From contig CM022303.1 of NCBI GenBank assembly GCA_011799875.1, positions 430,438,376-430,502,375 on the forward strand: a stretch of 64,000 nucleotides of DNA. Reading direction: 5' to 3'. Position 1 is the stretch's first letter, and every line of letters starts with the position of its first letter. A program made the translations under genes and the position numbers. This DNA is from Thinopyrum elongatum. Lineage: Eukaryota > Streptophyta > Magnoliopsida > Poales > Poaceae. Shown here piece after piece: positions 38,306 through 52,900 of this stretch. A model generated the notes under the pieces. It did not search any database. It saw only the letters and a list, made by a program, of their open reading frames with translations, and was not told the origin of the DNA.

Positions 38306-41300
38306 TTCCAAAAAGATTAAAAAAATGATCAGAAAACCATGAAACCCTTGCTTGATGTAAATGTCCCCATGCCACCAGATGAAATGTTGGTAAAAGTTGT
38401 CCCTGGTTTGACGAAAGTTTGTGGACACACACAGCCTCACAAACCGAAACTCACGACTTAAAGGGCTCGTGGTTCCTAGAGGGAACAATGCATGCTTTTT
38501 GGATGAACTGAACGGGAGATAGCTTTCCTCTCGCATAACTTTAATATTTTTTCTACATTTAACATGCACTAATACAAACAATGTCATGTGAAAATTCTGG
38601 AAAATTCATAGGGTCATATTTGGACCTTTTCAAAAGACATTTAAGTGATTTCTAGCCATTAATTACCGTAATTCCAAATTTGAACTACATCTACATCGCA
38701 ACGCTAACGCATACTGTTTGAAAAATCATATTTGTTGTACTGGTGTGAAGAGTAAGTTCCATGTTGCAGTAAATTAAGGAAGGAATTTTCACATCATACT
38801 TGGTCTTCACTGGCATGGACACAGGCATGGAGTGCATGGCTTTTAATTCCAAAAATTTAAAAAATGATCAGCAAAAACATGAAACCTTGCTTGATGTAAT
38901 GCCAATGCCCCAATGAAATGTTTGGTAAAAAATTGGCCTGCTTTGAAATGCGAGTTTGGACACACCCAGCCCTCACAAACCGGAGTACAACTCACTAAGC
39001 CTCGTGGTTCCAGAGGGAACAATCATGTTTGATGACGAACGGGAGATACTTCCTCTTCGGCCTTCAAATTTTTTCTACATTTAACGTTGCACTAATACAA
39101 CTGTCATTGTGAAATTTGGAAAATTCTAGGGGTCATTTGACCTTTAAAGACATTTAAGTGATTTTTCTAGCCATTTAATGACCGTAATTCAAATTTGGAA
39201 CTACATCTACATGCAACGGCTGAACCATAACGTTTGAAAAATCATATTTTGTACTTGTGTGCGGTAATTCCATCCTGCAGTAAAATTAGAAGGAATTTTC
39301 AAACATATTGGTTCACGCTGGACACAGGCATGGAGTGCCATGCATTTTAATTCCAAAAATTAAAAAATGAATCAGAAAACATGAACCTTGCTTGATGTAA
39401 TGTCATGCCACCAAGATGATGTGGTAAAAATTGGCCTTTTTGACGAAAGTTTGGACACACACCCCTCACAAACGGAATCAGCTCACTAGAAGGCTCGTGG
39501 TTCCAGAGGGAAAATGCATTTTGATGAACGGGAGATAGCTTCCTCATCCACTTCAATTTTTTCTACATTAACATGCACTAATACAACTGTCATGTGAAAA
39601 TTCGAGAAAATTCATAGGGTCATTTGACCTTTTAAAAACATTTAAGTGATTTTCTAGCCCTTTAATGACCGTAATTCAAATTTGAACTACATCTACATGC
39701 AACGGCTAACCATAACGGTTTGAAAAATCATATTTGTTGTACTTGTGTGCGAGTTATTCCATGTGCAGTAAATTAGAAGGAATTTTCAACACTATGGTGT
39801 CACGGCATGGACCACATGCATGGAAGTGCCATGGCATTTTAATTCCAAAAAATTAAAAATGATCAGAAAAACATGAACCTTGCTTTGTAATGCCATGCAC
39901 CAAGATGATGTGTATAAAAAAATTGGCCTGTTTGACGAAAGTTTGGACACACACCCCTCACAAACCGGAGCAACTCACTAGAAGGCTCGTGGTTCCTAGA
40001 GGGACAATGCATGTTTGATGACGAACGGAGATAGCTTCCTCTTACACGCCTTCAATTTTTTTCTACGATTAACTGCACTAATACAACTGTCATGTGAAAA
40101 TTTGGAAAATTTCTGGGTCATTTGACCTTTTAAAGACATTTAAGTGATTTTCTCAGCCATTTAATGACCGTAATTCAATTTGAACTACATCTACCATGCA
40201 ACGCTAACCATAACGTTTGAAAATCATATTTGTGTGTGCGAGTTAATATTCCATGTGCATAAATTAGAAGGAATTTTCAAAACATATTGGTGTCATGGCA
40301 TGGACACATGCATGGAGTGCCATGGCATTTTAATTCCAAAAATAAAAATGATCAGAAAAACATGAAACCTTGTTGATGTAATGTCATGCCACCAATGATG
40401 TTGGTAAAAAATTGGCCCTTTTGACGAAAGTTTGGACACACACCCCTCACAACCGAGCAACTCACTAGAAGGGCTCGTGGTTCCTGAGAGGGAACAATGC
40501 ATGTTTGAATGACGAACGGAGATAGCTTCCTCTTACGGCTTTCAATTTTTTCTACTGTAACTGCACTAATACAACTGTCATGTGAAAATTTGGAAATTTT
40601 CCAGGGTCCTTTTGACTTTTTGAAAGACATTTAAGTGATTTTCTAGCCATTTAATACCGTATTTCAAATTTGAACTACATCTAATGCAACGCTAACCATA
40701 ATGGTTTGAAAAATCATATTTGTGTACTTGTGTGGCGTTAATTCCATGTGCAGTAATTAAGGAATTTTCAAACATATTGGTGTCACGGCATGGACACATG
40801 CTGGAGTGCCATGCATTTTAATTCCAAAAATAAAAATGATTCAGAAAACATGAACACCTTGCTTGATGTAATGTCATGCCACCAAGATGATGTGTAAAAA
40901 ATTGGCCTGTTTGACGAAAGTTTTGGACACAACCCCTCACAAACCGAGCAACTCACTAGAAGGCTCGTGGTTCCGAGAGGGAACAATGATGTTTGATGAC
41001 GAAAGGGAGATGCTTCCTCTTACGGGCCTTCAATTTTTTTCTACATTAACGATGCACTAATACAACAGTCATGTGAAATTTGGAAATTTCAGGGGTCATT
41101 GACCTTTTGAAAGACATTTAGTGTTTTCTAGCCATTTAATAGCACCGTAATTCAATTTGAACTACATTCATGCACCACAACCATAACGGTTTGAAAAATC
41201 ATATTTGGTGTACTTGTGTGCGAGTTAAATTCCATGTGCAGTAAATTAGAAGGGAATTTTCAAACATTGGTCCACGGCATGGACACATGCATGGAGTGCC

Positions 41301-43700
41301 CATGGCATTTTAATTCCAAAAAATTAAAATGATCAAAAACATGAACCAAATTGCTTGAGTAATGTCATGCACACAGATGATGTGGTAAAAAAATTGGCTC
41401 TGTTTGACGAAAGTTTTGGACACACACCCTCACAAAGGAGCAACTCACTAGAAGGCTCGTGTTCCGGAGGGAACAATGATGTTTGATGAGAAGGAGATAG
41501 CTCCTCTTACGGCCTTCAATTTTTTTCTACATTAACAAGCACTAATAAACTGTGCATGTGAAAATTTGAAAATTCTAGGGTCATTTTGACACTTTTGAAG
41601 ACATTTAGTGATTTTCTAGCCATTTAATGACCGTAATTCAAATTTAACTACATCTACATGCAACGTAACCATAAACGGTTTGAAAAATCATATTTGTGTG
41701 TGGCGAGTTAATTCCATGTGCAAATTAGAAGGAATTTTCAAACATATTGGTCTCACGGCATGGACACATGCATGAGTGCCATGGCATTTTATTCCAAAAA
41801 ATTAAAAAATTATCAGAAAACATGAACCTTGCTTGATCTAATGTCATGCCACCAAGATGATGTGGTAAAAAAATTGGCCTGTTTGACGAAAGTTTGGACA
41901 CACAACCCCTCACAAACCGGATCAACTCACAAAGGCTCGTGGTTCCTAGAGGGAACAGGCATGTTGATGACGAACGTGAGTAGCTTCCTCTACACTTTCA
42001 ATATTTTTTCTACTGTAACATGCACTAATACAACTGTCATGTGAAAATTTGGAAAATTCAAGGGGTATTTGACCTTTGAAGACATTTAAGTGATTTCTCA
42101 GCCATTTAATGACCGTAATTCAAATTTGAACTACATCTACATGAACGGCTAACCATAACGTTTGAAAATCATATTTGTTGTACTTGTGTGCAGTTAATTC
42201 CATGTGCAGTAAATTAGAAGGAATTTTCAAACATATGTTCACGGCATGGACACATGATGGAGTGCCAGGGCATTTTAATTCCAAAAAATTAAAAATGATC
42301 AGAAAAACAGGAAACCTTGCTTGATGTAATGTCCATGCCACCAAGATATGTGGTAAAAAATTGGCCTATTGACGAAATTTGGACCACACCTCACAAACCG
42401 GAGCAACTCACTAGAGGCTCGTTGTTTCCAAAGGGAACAATGCATGTTTGAGACGAACGATAGTACTTCCTCTTCGGCCTTCAATATTTTTTTCTCTTAA
42501 CGTGCACTATATACAACTGTCATGTGAAACTTTGGAAAATTTCTAGGGTCATGTGACACTTTAAGACATTTAAGTGATTTTCTAGCCATTTAATGACCGT
42601 AATTCCAAATTTGAACTACATCTACATGCCGGCTAACCAAACGGTTTTGAAAAATCATATTTGTGTACTTTGTGCGAGTTAATTCCATGTGCAGTAAATG
42701 AAGAATTTCAAACATATGTTCTCCGGCATGGACACATGCATGGAGTGCCATGGCATTTATTCCAAAAAATTAAAAATGATCAGAAAAACATGACACCTTG
42801 CTTGAGTAATGGTCATGCACCAAGCTGATGTGGTAAAAAATTGGCCTCTTTGACGAAAGTTTGGACACACACCCCTCACACCGGAGCAACTCACTAGAAG
42901 GCTCGTGGTTCCGAGAGGGAACCATGCATGTTTGATGACGAACGGGAGATAACGTTCCCTCTTACGCCTTCAATTTTTTTCTACTTTAACCGTGCACTAA
43001 TACACTGTCATGTGAAAATTGGAAAATTTCTAGGGGTCATTTGACCTTTGAAGACATTTAAGTGATTTCTAGCCATTAATGACCGTAACTTCAATTTGAA
43101 CTACATCTATGGCAACGGCTAACCATACGGTTTTGAAAATCATATTTGTGTGTGGCGAGTTTAATTCCATGTGTCCAGTAAATTAGAAGGAATTTTTCAA
43201 ACATATTGGTCTCACGGCATGGACCACTGCATGCGTGCCATGGCATTTTAAAATTCCAAAAATTTAAAAAATGTCAAAAAACATGAAACCTTGCTTGTAA
43301 TGTCATCCACCACGATGAATGTGGTAACATTGGCCTGTTTGACGAAAGTTTGGACACACACCCCTCACAAACCGAGCCAACCCACTAGAAGGCTCGTTGG
43401 TTCCTAGAGGAACAATGCATGTTTGATGACGACGGAGATGCTTCCTCTTACGAGCCTTCAAATTTTTTTCTACGTTTACATGCACTAATACAACTGTCAT
43501 GTAAATTTGAAAATTTCTAGGGTCATTTGACCTTTTAAAGACATTTAAGTGATTTTTCTAGCCATTTAATTTGACGTACTTCAAATTTAACTACATCTTA
43601 CATGCAACCGGTAACCATAATGGTTTTGAAAAATCATATTTGTGTACTTGTGTGCGATTTAATTCATGTGCCAGTAATTAGAGGAATTTTCAAACATATT

Positions 43701-45613
43701 GGTCTCATGGCATGGACACATGCATGGGTGCCATGGCATTTTTAATTCCAAACAATTAAAAATGATAGGAAACCTGAACATTGCTTGATGTAATTCCATG
43801 CCACCAAGATGATGTGGTAAAAAAGTTGCCTGTTGACGAAATTTGGACCACACACCCTCACAAACCGGAGCAACCACTAGAAGGCTCGTGGTTCCGAGAG
43901 GGAACAATGCATGTTTTGATGACGAAGGAGATAGTCTTCCTCTAACGGCCTTCATATTTTCCTATGTGTAACGTGCACTAATACAACATCATGTGAAAAT
44001 TTGGAAAATTTCAGGGTTCATTTGACCTTTTGAAGACATTTAAGTGATTTTCTAGCATTTAATGACAGTAATTCAAATTTGAAAACTAGATGTACTGCAA
44101 CCTAACCATAACGTTTAAAAATCATATTTGTGTACTTGTGTGTGGGTTAATTCCATGTGCACTAAATTAGAAGAATTTTCAACATATTGGTCTCACGCAT
44201 GAACACTGCTTGAGTGTCCATGGCATTTTAATTCCAAAATTAAATGATCAGAAAAACATGACACCTTGCTTGATTTAATGTCATGCCACCAATGATTGTG
44301 GTAAAAATTGGCTGTTTACGAACAGTTTGACACACACCCCTCAAAACAGGCAACTCAACTAGAAGGCTCTGTTCCGAGAGGGAACATGTAGTTTGATGAC
44401 GAAGGAGATGCTTCCTCTTACGGCCTTCAATTTTTTTCTATGTAACGTAACTAAAACACGGTCATGTTGAAATTTGAAAATTTCAGGGTGTCAGATTTGA
44501 CATTTGAGACACATTTAAGTGATTTCTAGCCATTTAATGAATAATTACATTGTTTAAACTAATCTAACATGCAACGGCTAACCATAACGGTTTGAACATC
44601 ATATTGTGTGCTGATTGTAACTTCCATGTGCAGTAAAATTAGAGGATTTTCAAACATATTGGTCTCACGACATGGACACCCTGCATGGAGTGCCAGTGCA
44701 TTTTAATTCCAAAAAATTAAAAAATGATCAGAAAAAACATGAAACCTTGCTGATGTTAATGTCATGCCACCATATGATGTGGTAAAAAATTGGCCTGTTT
44801 GACGAAAGTTGGACACACACCCTCACAAACGAAGCACTCACTAGAAGGCTCGTGGGTTCCGAGAGGGAACATGCTGTTTGATGACGAACTGGGATAGATT
44901 CCTCTATAAAATTTAATTTTTTCGATGTAACTGCACTATACAACTGTCATGTGAAAATTCGGAAATTTCGGGTCATTTGCACTTTTGAAGACTTTAAGTG
45001 ATTTTTAGCCATTTTATACGTAATTCAAATTTAACTATCTACATGAACGGCTAACCATAAGTTTGAAAAATCATATTGTGTACTTGTGTGTCGAGTTAAT
45101 TCCATGTGTAGTAATTAGAGGAATTTTCAACATATTGGTCTCACGGATGGACACTGGATGGAGTGCCATGGCATTTTAATTCAAAAAATAAAAATGATCA
45201 GAAAAACATGAAACCTTGCTGATGTAATGTAACATGCCACCAAGATGATGTGGTAAAAAATTGGCCTCTTTGACGAAAGTTTGGACACACAGCCCTCACA
45301 AACGAGCAACTCACTAGAAGGCCGTGGTTCAATAGGGAACATGCATGTTTGATGACGAACGGGAGATAGCTCCTCTCGGCCTTCAATTTTTTTCTGTGAA
45401 CGTGCACTAATACACTGTCATGAAAATTGGAAAATTTCTGGGGTCATTTGACTTTAAGACATTTAAGTGATTTTCTAGCCATTTATGACCGTAATTCAAA
45501 TTTGAACTACATCTACATGCCAACGGCTAACCATAACGTTTGAAAAATCATATTTGTGACTTGTGAGGTGTAATTCCATGTGCAGTAAATTAGAAGGAAT
45601 TTCAAACATATTG
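43701..45613 (+). repeat. Noisy B-C-D-E monomer series of the pentameric repeat
   Basis: B starts near 43701 ('ctcatggcatgg', 'gaacattgc'), C near 44189 ('cttgagtg', 'aaacagg'), D near 44661 ('cacgacatgg', 'cgaagcactcac') and E near 45137 ('ggatggagtgcc', 'cacagccc'). The order is the same as in the clean pentamers, so the underlying read comes from this array and independently supports the HOR order. Confidence 0.75.
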
Positions 45614-48600
45614 GGTCTCACGGCATGGACACATGCATGGAGTGCCATGGCATTTTAATTCCAAAAAATTAAAAATGATCAGAAAAACTGAAACCTGGCT
45701 TGATGTAATGTTCATCACCAAGATGATGTGGTAAAAAATTGGCCTGTTTGACGAAAGTTTGGACACACACCCTCACAACCGGAGCAACTCACTAGAAGGC
45801 GTCGTGTTCCGAGGGAACAATGATGTTTGATGACGACGGGAGAATAGCTTCCTCATACGCTTAATTTTTTTCTACTGTAACTGCACTAATACAACTGTCA
45901 TGTGAAAATTTGGAAAATTTAGGGTCATTTGACCTTTTGAAGACATTTAAGTGATTTGTCTACCATTTAATGTACGTAATTCAAATTTGAACTACATCTA
46001 CATGCAACGCTACCATGAATGTTGAAAATCATATGTGTGTACTTGTGTGCGATTAATTCCATGTGCAGTAAATTAGAAGAATTTTAAAATATTGGTCTCA
46101 CGGCACTGACCATGCATGCGAGTGCCATGGCATTTTATTCCAAAAAATTAAAAATGATCAGAACAACATGAAACCTTGCTGATTATGTCATTCCACCAAG
46201 TATGATGTGGTAAAAAAGTTGGCCTATTGACGAAGTTTGGACAGCAAACCCTCACAAACCGGAGCAACTCACTAGAAGGCTCGTGGTTCCGAGAGGGAAC
46301 AATGCATGTTTGATGACGAACGGGAGATAGCTTCTCTACGGCCTTCAATTTTTTCTACTGTAACAGTACTATACAACGTCCTGTGAAAATTTGGAAAATT
46401 TAGGGGTCATGTGACCTTTTAGAAGACATTTAGGGATTTTCTAGCCATTTAATGACCGTAATTCAATTTGAACTACGATGTCATGCACGGCTAACCATAA
46501 CGGTTTGAAAAATCATATTTGTGTACTTGGTGCGAGTTATTCCATGTGCAGTAAATTAGAAGGAATTTTCAAACATATTGGTCAAGGCATGGACAATGCA
46601 TGGAGTGCCATGGCATTTTAATTCCAAAAATTAAAAAAATGACTAGAAAAACATGCAAACCTTGCTTGAGTAATGTCATGCACCAAGATGATGTGGTAAA
46701 AAAATTGGCTGTTTGACAAAGTTTGGACACACACCCCTCACAAACCGGAGCAACTCACTAGAGGCTCGTGGTTCCGAGAGGGAACAATATGTTTGATGAG
46801 AAGGGAGAGTTCCTCTTACGGCCTTCAATTTTTTTCTACATGTAACGTAACTAATACAACTGTCATGTGAAAATTTGGAAAATTTTAGGGGTCATTGACC
46901 TTTTAGAAGACTTTAAGTGATTTTTCTAAGCCATTAAATGTACCGTAACTTAAATTTGAACTACATCTACATTCAACGGCTAACCATAATGTTTGAAAAA
47001 TCATATTGTGTGTTGCGAGTTATTCCATGTGCAAGTAATTAGAGGAATTTTCAACATATTGGTCTCACGCATGGACACATGCTGGAGTGCCCATGGCATT
47101 TTAATTCCAAAAAATTAAAAAATGATCAGAAAAAACATGAAACCTTGCTTGATGTAATGTCATGCCACCAAGATGATGTGTAAAAAGTTGGCCTGTTTGA
47201 CGAAAGTTGGACACACACCCTCACAAACCGAAGCAAACTCACTAGAAGCGCTCGTGGTTCGCAGAGGGAACAATGCATGTTTGATGACGAACGGGAGATA
47301 GCTTCCTGCTGCAACTTCAATTTTTTATTACGTGTAACTGCACTAATACAACTGTCAGTGAAAATTTCGGAAAATTTCAGGGTATTGACCTTTTGAAGAC
47401 ATTTAGTGATTTTCTAGCCTTAATGACGTAATTCAAATTTGAACTACATCTACAGCACGGCGAACCATAACGGTTTGAAAAATCATATTTGTGTACTTGT
47501 GTGCGAGTTAATTCCATGGCAGTAAATTAGAAGGAATTTTTCAAACATATTGGTGTCACGGTCATGGACACAGCATGAGTGCCAATGTCATTTATTCCAA
47601 AAAAAAAAAGATCAGAACAACATGAAACCTTGCTTGATGTAATGTCATGCCACCAAGATGATGTGGTAAAAAAATTGGCCTTTTGACGAAGTTTGGACAC
47701 ACACCCCTCACAAAACCTGGAGCAACTCACTGAAGGCTCGTGGTTCCAGAGGGAACAATGCATGTTGATGACGAACGGGAGATAGCTTCCTCTTGGCCTT
47801 CAATTTTTTCGCAGTGTACTGCACTAATACAACTGTCATGAGAAAATTTGAAAAATTCTGGGTCATTTGACCTTTTAAGACATTTAAGTGATTTTCTAGC
47901 CAATTAATGACCGTAATTCAAATTTGAACTACATATACATGCAACGGCTAACCATAACGTTTGAAAAATCATATTTGTGTACTTGTGCGTTTATCCATGT
48001 GCAGTAAATTAGAAGAATTTTCAAACATATTGGTCCTCATGGCATGGACATGCATGGGGTGCCATGGCATTTTATTCAAAAAAAATTAAAAAATGATCAG
48101 AAAACATAAACCTTGCTTGATGTAATTCATGCCACCAAGAATTATGTGGTAAAAAATTGGCCTGTTTGACGAAAGTTGGACACACACCCCTCAAACCGGA
48201 GCAACTCACTAGAAGGCTCGTGGTTCCTAGAGGGAACAATATGTTGATGACGACGGAGATAGCTTCCTCTTACGGCCTTCAATTTTTCTACGTGTAACAT
48301 GCACTAATACAAACTGTCATGTGAAAATTTGGAAAATTCAGGGGTCATTTGACCTTTTGAAGACATTTAGTGATTTTCTAGCCATTTATACGTAATCAAA
48401 TTTGAACTACTCTACATGCACACGGCTAACCATAATGGTTTGAAAAATCGATATTGTGTACTTGTGTGGAGTAATTCCATGTGTCAGTAAATTAGAAGGA
48501 ATTTCAAACATATTGGGCTCACGGCGATGGGACACATGCATGGAGTGCCATGGCATTTTAATTCCAAAAAATTAAAAATGATCAGAAAAACATGAAACTT

Positions 48601-49947
48601 GCTTGATGTAATGTCATGCCACCAAGATGATGTGGTAAAAAAAGTTGGCCTTCTGTACGAAAGTTTGACACAAGCCCTCACAAACCTGAGCAACTCACTA
48701 GAAGGCTCGTGGTTCCGAGAGGGAACAATGCTGTTTTGATGACATGAGAGATAGCTTCCTCTTACGGCCTTCAATTTTTTTCTATGTGTAACGTGCACTA
48801 TACAACGTCATGTGAAAAATTTGGAAAATTTCAGGGGTCATTTGACCTTTGAAGACATTTAAGTGATTTTCTAGCCATTTAATGACCGTAATTCAAATTT
48901 GAACTAGATGTACAGCACGGACTAACCATAACGGTTTAAAAATCATATTTGTGTACTTGTGTGCGAGTTCATCCATGTGCAGTAAATAGAAGAATTTTCA
49001 AACCTTTGGTCCACGGCATGGACACATGCATGGAGTGCCATGGCGCTTTTAATTCCAAAAAAATTAAAAATGATCAGAAAACATGAAACCTTGCTGATGT
49101 AATGTCATGCCACCAAGTATGTGTGTAAAAAAAGTTGGCCTTGTTTGACGAAAGTTTGGACACACACCTCACAACACAAGCAACTCACTAGAAGGCTCGT
49201 GGTTCCGAGAGGGAAAAATGCATGTTGATGAGAAGGGAGATAGCTTCCTCTTACGGCCTTCAATTTTTTCTACATGTAACAGCTAACTATACCACTGTCA
49301 TGTGAAAATTAGAAAAATTTGGGGTCATTGGTACCTTTTGAAGACATTTAAGTGATTTCTAGCCATTTAATGACCGTAATTCAAATTTGAAACTACATCT
49401 ACATGCAAACGGCTAACAAACGGTTTGAAAAATCATATTTGTGTGCGAGTTATTCCATGTGCAGTAAATTAGAAGGAATTTTCAAACATATTGGTGCTCA
49501 CGCATGGACATGCATGGAGTGCCATGGCATTTTAATTCCAAAAAATTAAAAAATGGGGGATTCAAAGAAAAACATGAAACTTGTTGAATGTAATGTTCAT
49601 GCCACCAGCATGATGTGGTAAAAAATTGGGGCCGTTTTGACGAAAGTTGGCACAACACCCTCACAAACCGGAGCAACTCACTAGAAGGCTCGGTTCCTGA
49701 GAGGGAACAATGCATGCTTATGAGAACGGGAGAGTATCTCTTCCCTTCAAACTTAATTTTTTCACAGTGTAAACATTCACAATACAATGTCATGTGAAAA
49801 AGTCGAAATTCTCAAGGGTTATTGACCTTTTAGAAGACATTTAAGTGATTCTAGCCATTATACTTTAATTCAATTTTTAACTACATCTACATGCCAACGG
49901 CATAACCCATACTGTTTGAAAAATCATATTTGTGTTCTTGTGTTCGA

Positions 49948-49972
49948 NNNNNNNNNNNNNNNNNNNNNNNNN
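49948..49972. other. Assembly gap, exactly 25 N
   Basis: A run of 25 N separates forward-oriented noisy satellite on the left from reverse-oriented noisy satellite on the right. The round, small size suggests a placeholder of unknown true length. It may mark the meeting point of two gap-filling extensions. Confidence 0.97.
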
Positions 49973-52900
49973 GCCTTCTGGTGAGTTGCTCGGTTTGTGA
50001 GGTGTTGTCCAACTTCGTTCAAACAGCCAACTTTTACCACATCATCTTGGTGGCATGACATTAATCAAGCAAGGGTTATGTTTTTGATCATTTTTAATTT
50101 TTGGAATTAAAATGCCATGGCACTCCATGCTGTGTCCATGCATGAGACCAATATGTGAAAATTCCTTCTAATTTACTGCACATGGAATAACTCGCACACA
50201 AATATGATATTTTCAAAACCGTTAGGTTAGCCGTTGCATGTAGATGTAGTTCAAATTTGAATTACGGTCATTAAATGGCTAGAAAATCACTTAAATGTCT
50301 TCAAAAGGTCAAATGACCCCTGAAAATTCCAAATTTTCACATGACAGTTGTATTAGTGCACGTTACACGTAGAAAAAATTGAAGGCCGTAAGAGGAAGTA
50401 TCTCCCGTTCGTCTCAAACATGCATTGTTCCCTTCGGAACCACGAGCCTTCTAGTGAGTTGCTCGGTTTGTGAGGGGCTGTGTGTCAAACTTTCGTCAAA
50501 GAGGCCAATTTTTTACCACATATCTTGGTGCATGGATTACATCAAGCAAGGTTTCATGTTTTTTGATCATTTTTTAATTTTTTGGAATTAAAATGCCATG
50601 GCACTCCATGCATGTTCCATGCGTGAGACCAATATGTTTGAAAATTCCTTCTAATTTACTGCACATGGAATTAACTCGCACACAAGTACACAATATGATT
50701 TTTCAAACCGAGGTTAGCGTTCATGTAGATGTGAGTTCAAATTTAATTACGGTCATTAAATGGCTAGAAATCACTTAAATGTCTTCAAAAAGGTCAAATG
50801 ACCCCGAAAATTTTCCAATTTTCACATGACAGTTGTATTAGTGCATGTTACACGTGAAAAAAATTGAAGGCCGTAAGAGGAAGTATCTCCCGTTCGTCAT
50901 CAAACATGCATTGGTCCCTACGGAACCACGAGCCTTCTAGTGAGTTTGCCCGGTTTGGTGTGTGTTCAAACATTTGTCAAACATGCCAATTTTTTACCAC
51001 ATCATCTTGGTGGCATGACATTACATCAAGCAAGGTTTCATGTTTTTCTGATCATTTTTTAATTTTTTGGAATAAAATGCATGGCACTCCATGCATGTGT
51101 CCATTCGTGAAAGAATATGTTGAAAATTCCTTCTAATTTACTGCACATGGAATTAACTCGCCACACAAGTATACCAAATATGATTTTTCAAACGCTGGTT
51201 AGCCGTGCATGTACATCTAGTTCAAATTTGAATTACGGTCATTAAATGGCTAAGAAATCACTAATGTCTTCAAAAGGTCAAATGACCCTGAAAATTCCAA
51301 ATTTTCAATGACAGTTGTATTAGTGCAGTTACAGTAGAAAAAATGAAGGCCAAAGATGAAGCTATCTCCCGTTCGCGTCAAACAGCATTGTTCCCTCTTG
51401 GAACCACGAGCCTTCTAGTGAGTTCTCGGTTTGTGGGGGTGTGTGTCCAAACTTTCGTCAAAAAGGCCAATTTTTTACCACATCATCTTGGTGCCATGAC
51501 ATACATCAAGCAAGGGTTCATGTTTTTCTGATCATTTTTTAATTTTTTGGAATTAAAATGCATGGCCTCATGCATGTGTCCATGCCGTGAGACCAATATG
51601 TTTGAAAATTCCTTCAATTTATGCACATGGAATAACTCGCACACAGTACACAATATGATTTTCAAAACCGTTATGTTAGCCGTTGCAGTGATGTAGTTTA
51701 AATTTAATTACATACATTAAATGGCTAGAAAATCACTTAAAGTCTCAAAAGTCAAATGACACAAATTTTCCAAATTTTCACATGACGTTGTATTAGTTCA
51801 TGTTACAGTAGAAAAAAATTGAAGGCGTATAGAGGAAACTATCTCCATTCGTCATCAAACATGCATTGTTCCCTCTCGGAAACACGAGCCTTCTAGGTGA
51901 GTTGCTCCTGTTTGTGAGGGGTGGTGTGTCCAAACTTTCGTCAAACAGGCCAATTTTTTACCACTAATCTGGTGGCATGACATTACATCAAGCAAGGTTT
52001 CATGTTTTTCTGATCATTTTTAATTTTTTGGAATTAAAATGCCATGGCACTCAATGCATGTGTCCATGCGTTTGAGACCAATATGTTTGAAAATTCCTTC
52101 TAATTACTGCACATGGAATTAACTCGCACAAAGTACACAAATGATTTTCAAACCGTTTGGTTAGCGTTGCATGTACATCTAGTTCAAATTTGAATTACCT
52201 ATCATAAAGGCTAGAAAATCACTTAATGTCTTCAAAAGTCAATGACCCCTGAAATTTCAAATTTTCACATGACAGTTGTATTAGTGCGTACAGTAGAAGA
52301 AAAAATTGAAGGCCATAAGAGGAAGCTATCTCCAGTTCGTCATCAAACATGCATTGTTCCCTTCGGAACCACGAGCCTTAGTGAGTTGCTCGGTTTGTGA
52401 GGGTTGTGTCCAAACTTTCGTCAAAAGGCCAATTTTTTACCACATCAATCTTGGTGGCATGGCATACATCAAGCAGGTTTCATGTTTTTGATCATTTTTA
52501 ATTTTTTGGAATTAAATGCCATGGCACTCCATGCATGTTCCATGCCGTTGAGACCATATGTTTGAAAATTCCTTCTAATTTACTGCACATGGAATTAACT
52601 CGCACACAAGTACAAATATGATTTTCAAACCGTATGGTTAGCCGTTGCATGTAGATGTATTTCAAATTTAATTACGGTCATTAAATGGCTAGACCATTAA
52701 TGTCTAAAAGGTCAAATGACCCCTGAAATTTTCCAAATTTTCACATGACGTTGTATTAGTGCAGTTACACTAGAAAAAAATTGAAGCCGTTAAGAGGAAG
52801 CTATCTCCCGTTCGTCATCAAACATGCATTGTTCCCTTCGGAACCACGAGCCTTCTAGTGAGTTGGCTCGGTTTGTGAGGGGGGTGTTTCCCAACTTCGT

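Larger units (their letters stand above)
35850..39800 (+). repeat. Noisy copy of the 22.3-26.1 kb monomer order
   Basis: The monomer types run in the same order as 22106-26114. There is an A type with 'tgcctgtttg' and a 'tattaaatgtg' mark near 36110, then B with 'gggaacattgc' (36350). Next come A with 'gtttaatcc' (36838) and B with 'gcgagtgaattcc' upstream and a 'tttataaaattatag' mark (37255). They are followed by C with 'gcatttgagt' (37712), then D, E' and a D-like monomer with 'cagctcac' near 39480. The offset is about 13.5 kb. It is either a true third copy of the block or the same locus placed twice. Confidence 0.72.
35850..49947 (+). repeat. Same satellite, forward, with dense indel errors
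   Basis: Monomers can still be followed, but one-base deletions and some insertions occur every few tens of bases. Over four consecutive monomers (43701-45613) the spacing is 488, 472, 476 and 477 bp, where clean B, C, D and E monomers are 503, 496, 504 and 495: a net loss of about 4.3%. Substitution-type monomer marks remain readable, so types can be assigned. The change at about 35850 is abrupt, while the satellite identity is unchanged. This pattern fits raw or unpolished long-read sequence placed in an assembly gap rather than biological decay. The many short open frames here are products of these indels. Confidence 0.9.
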
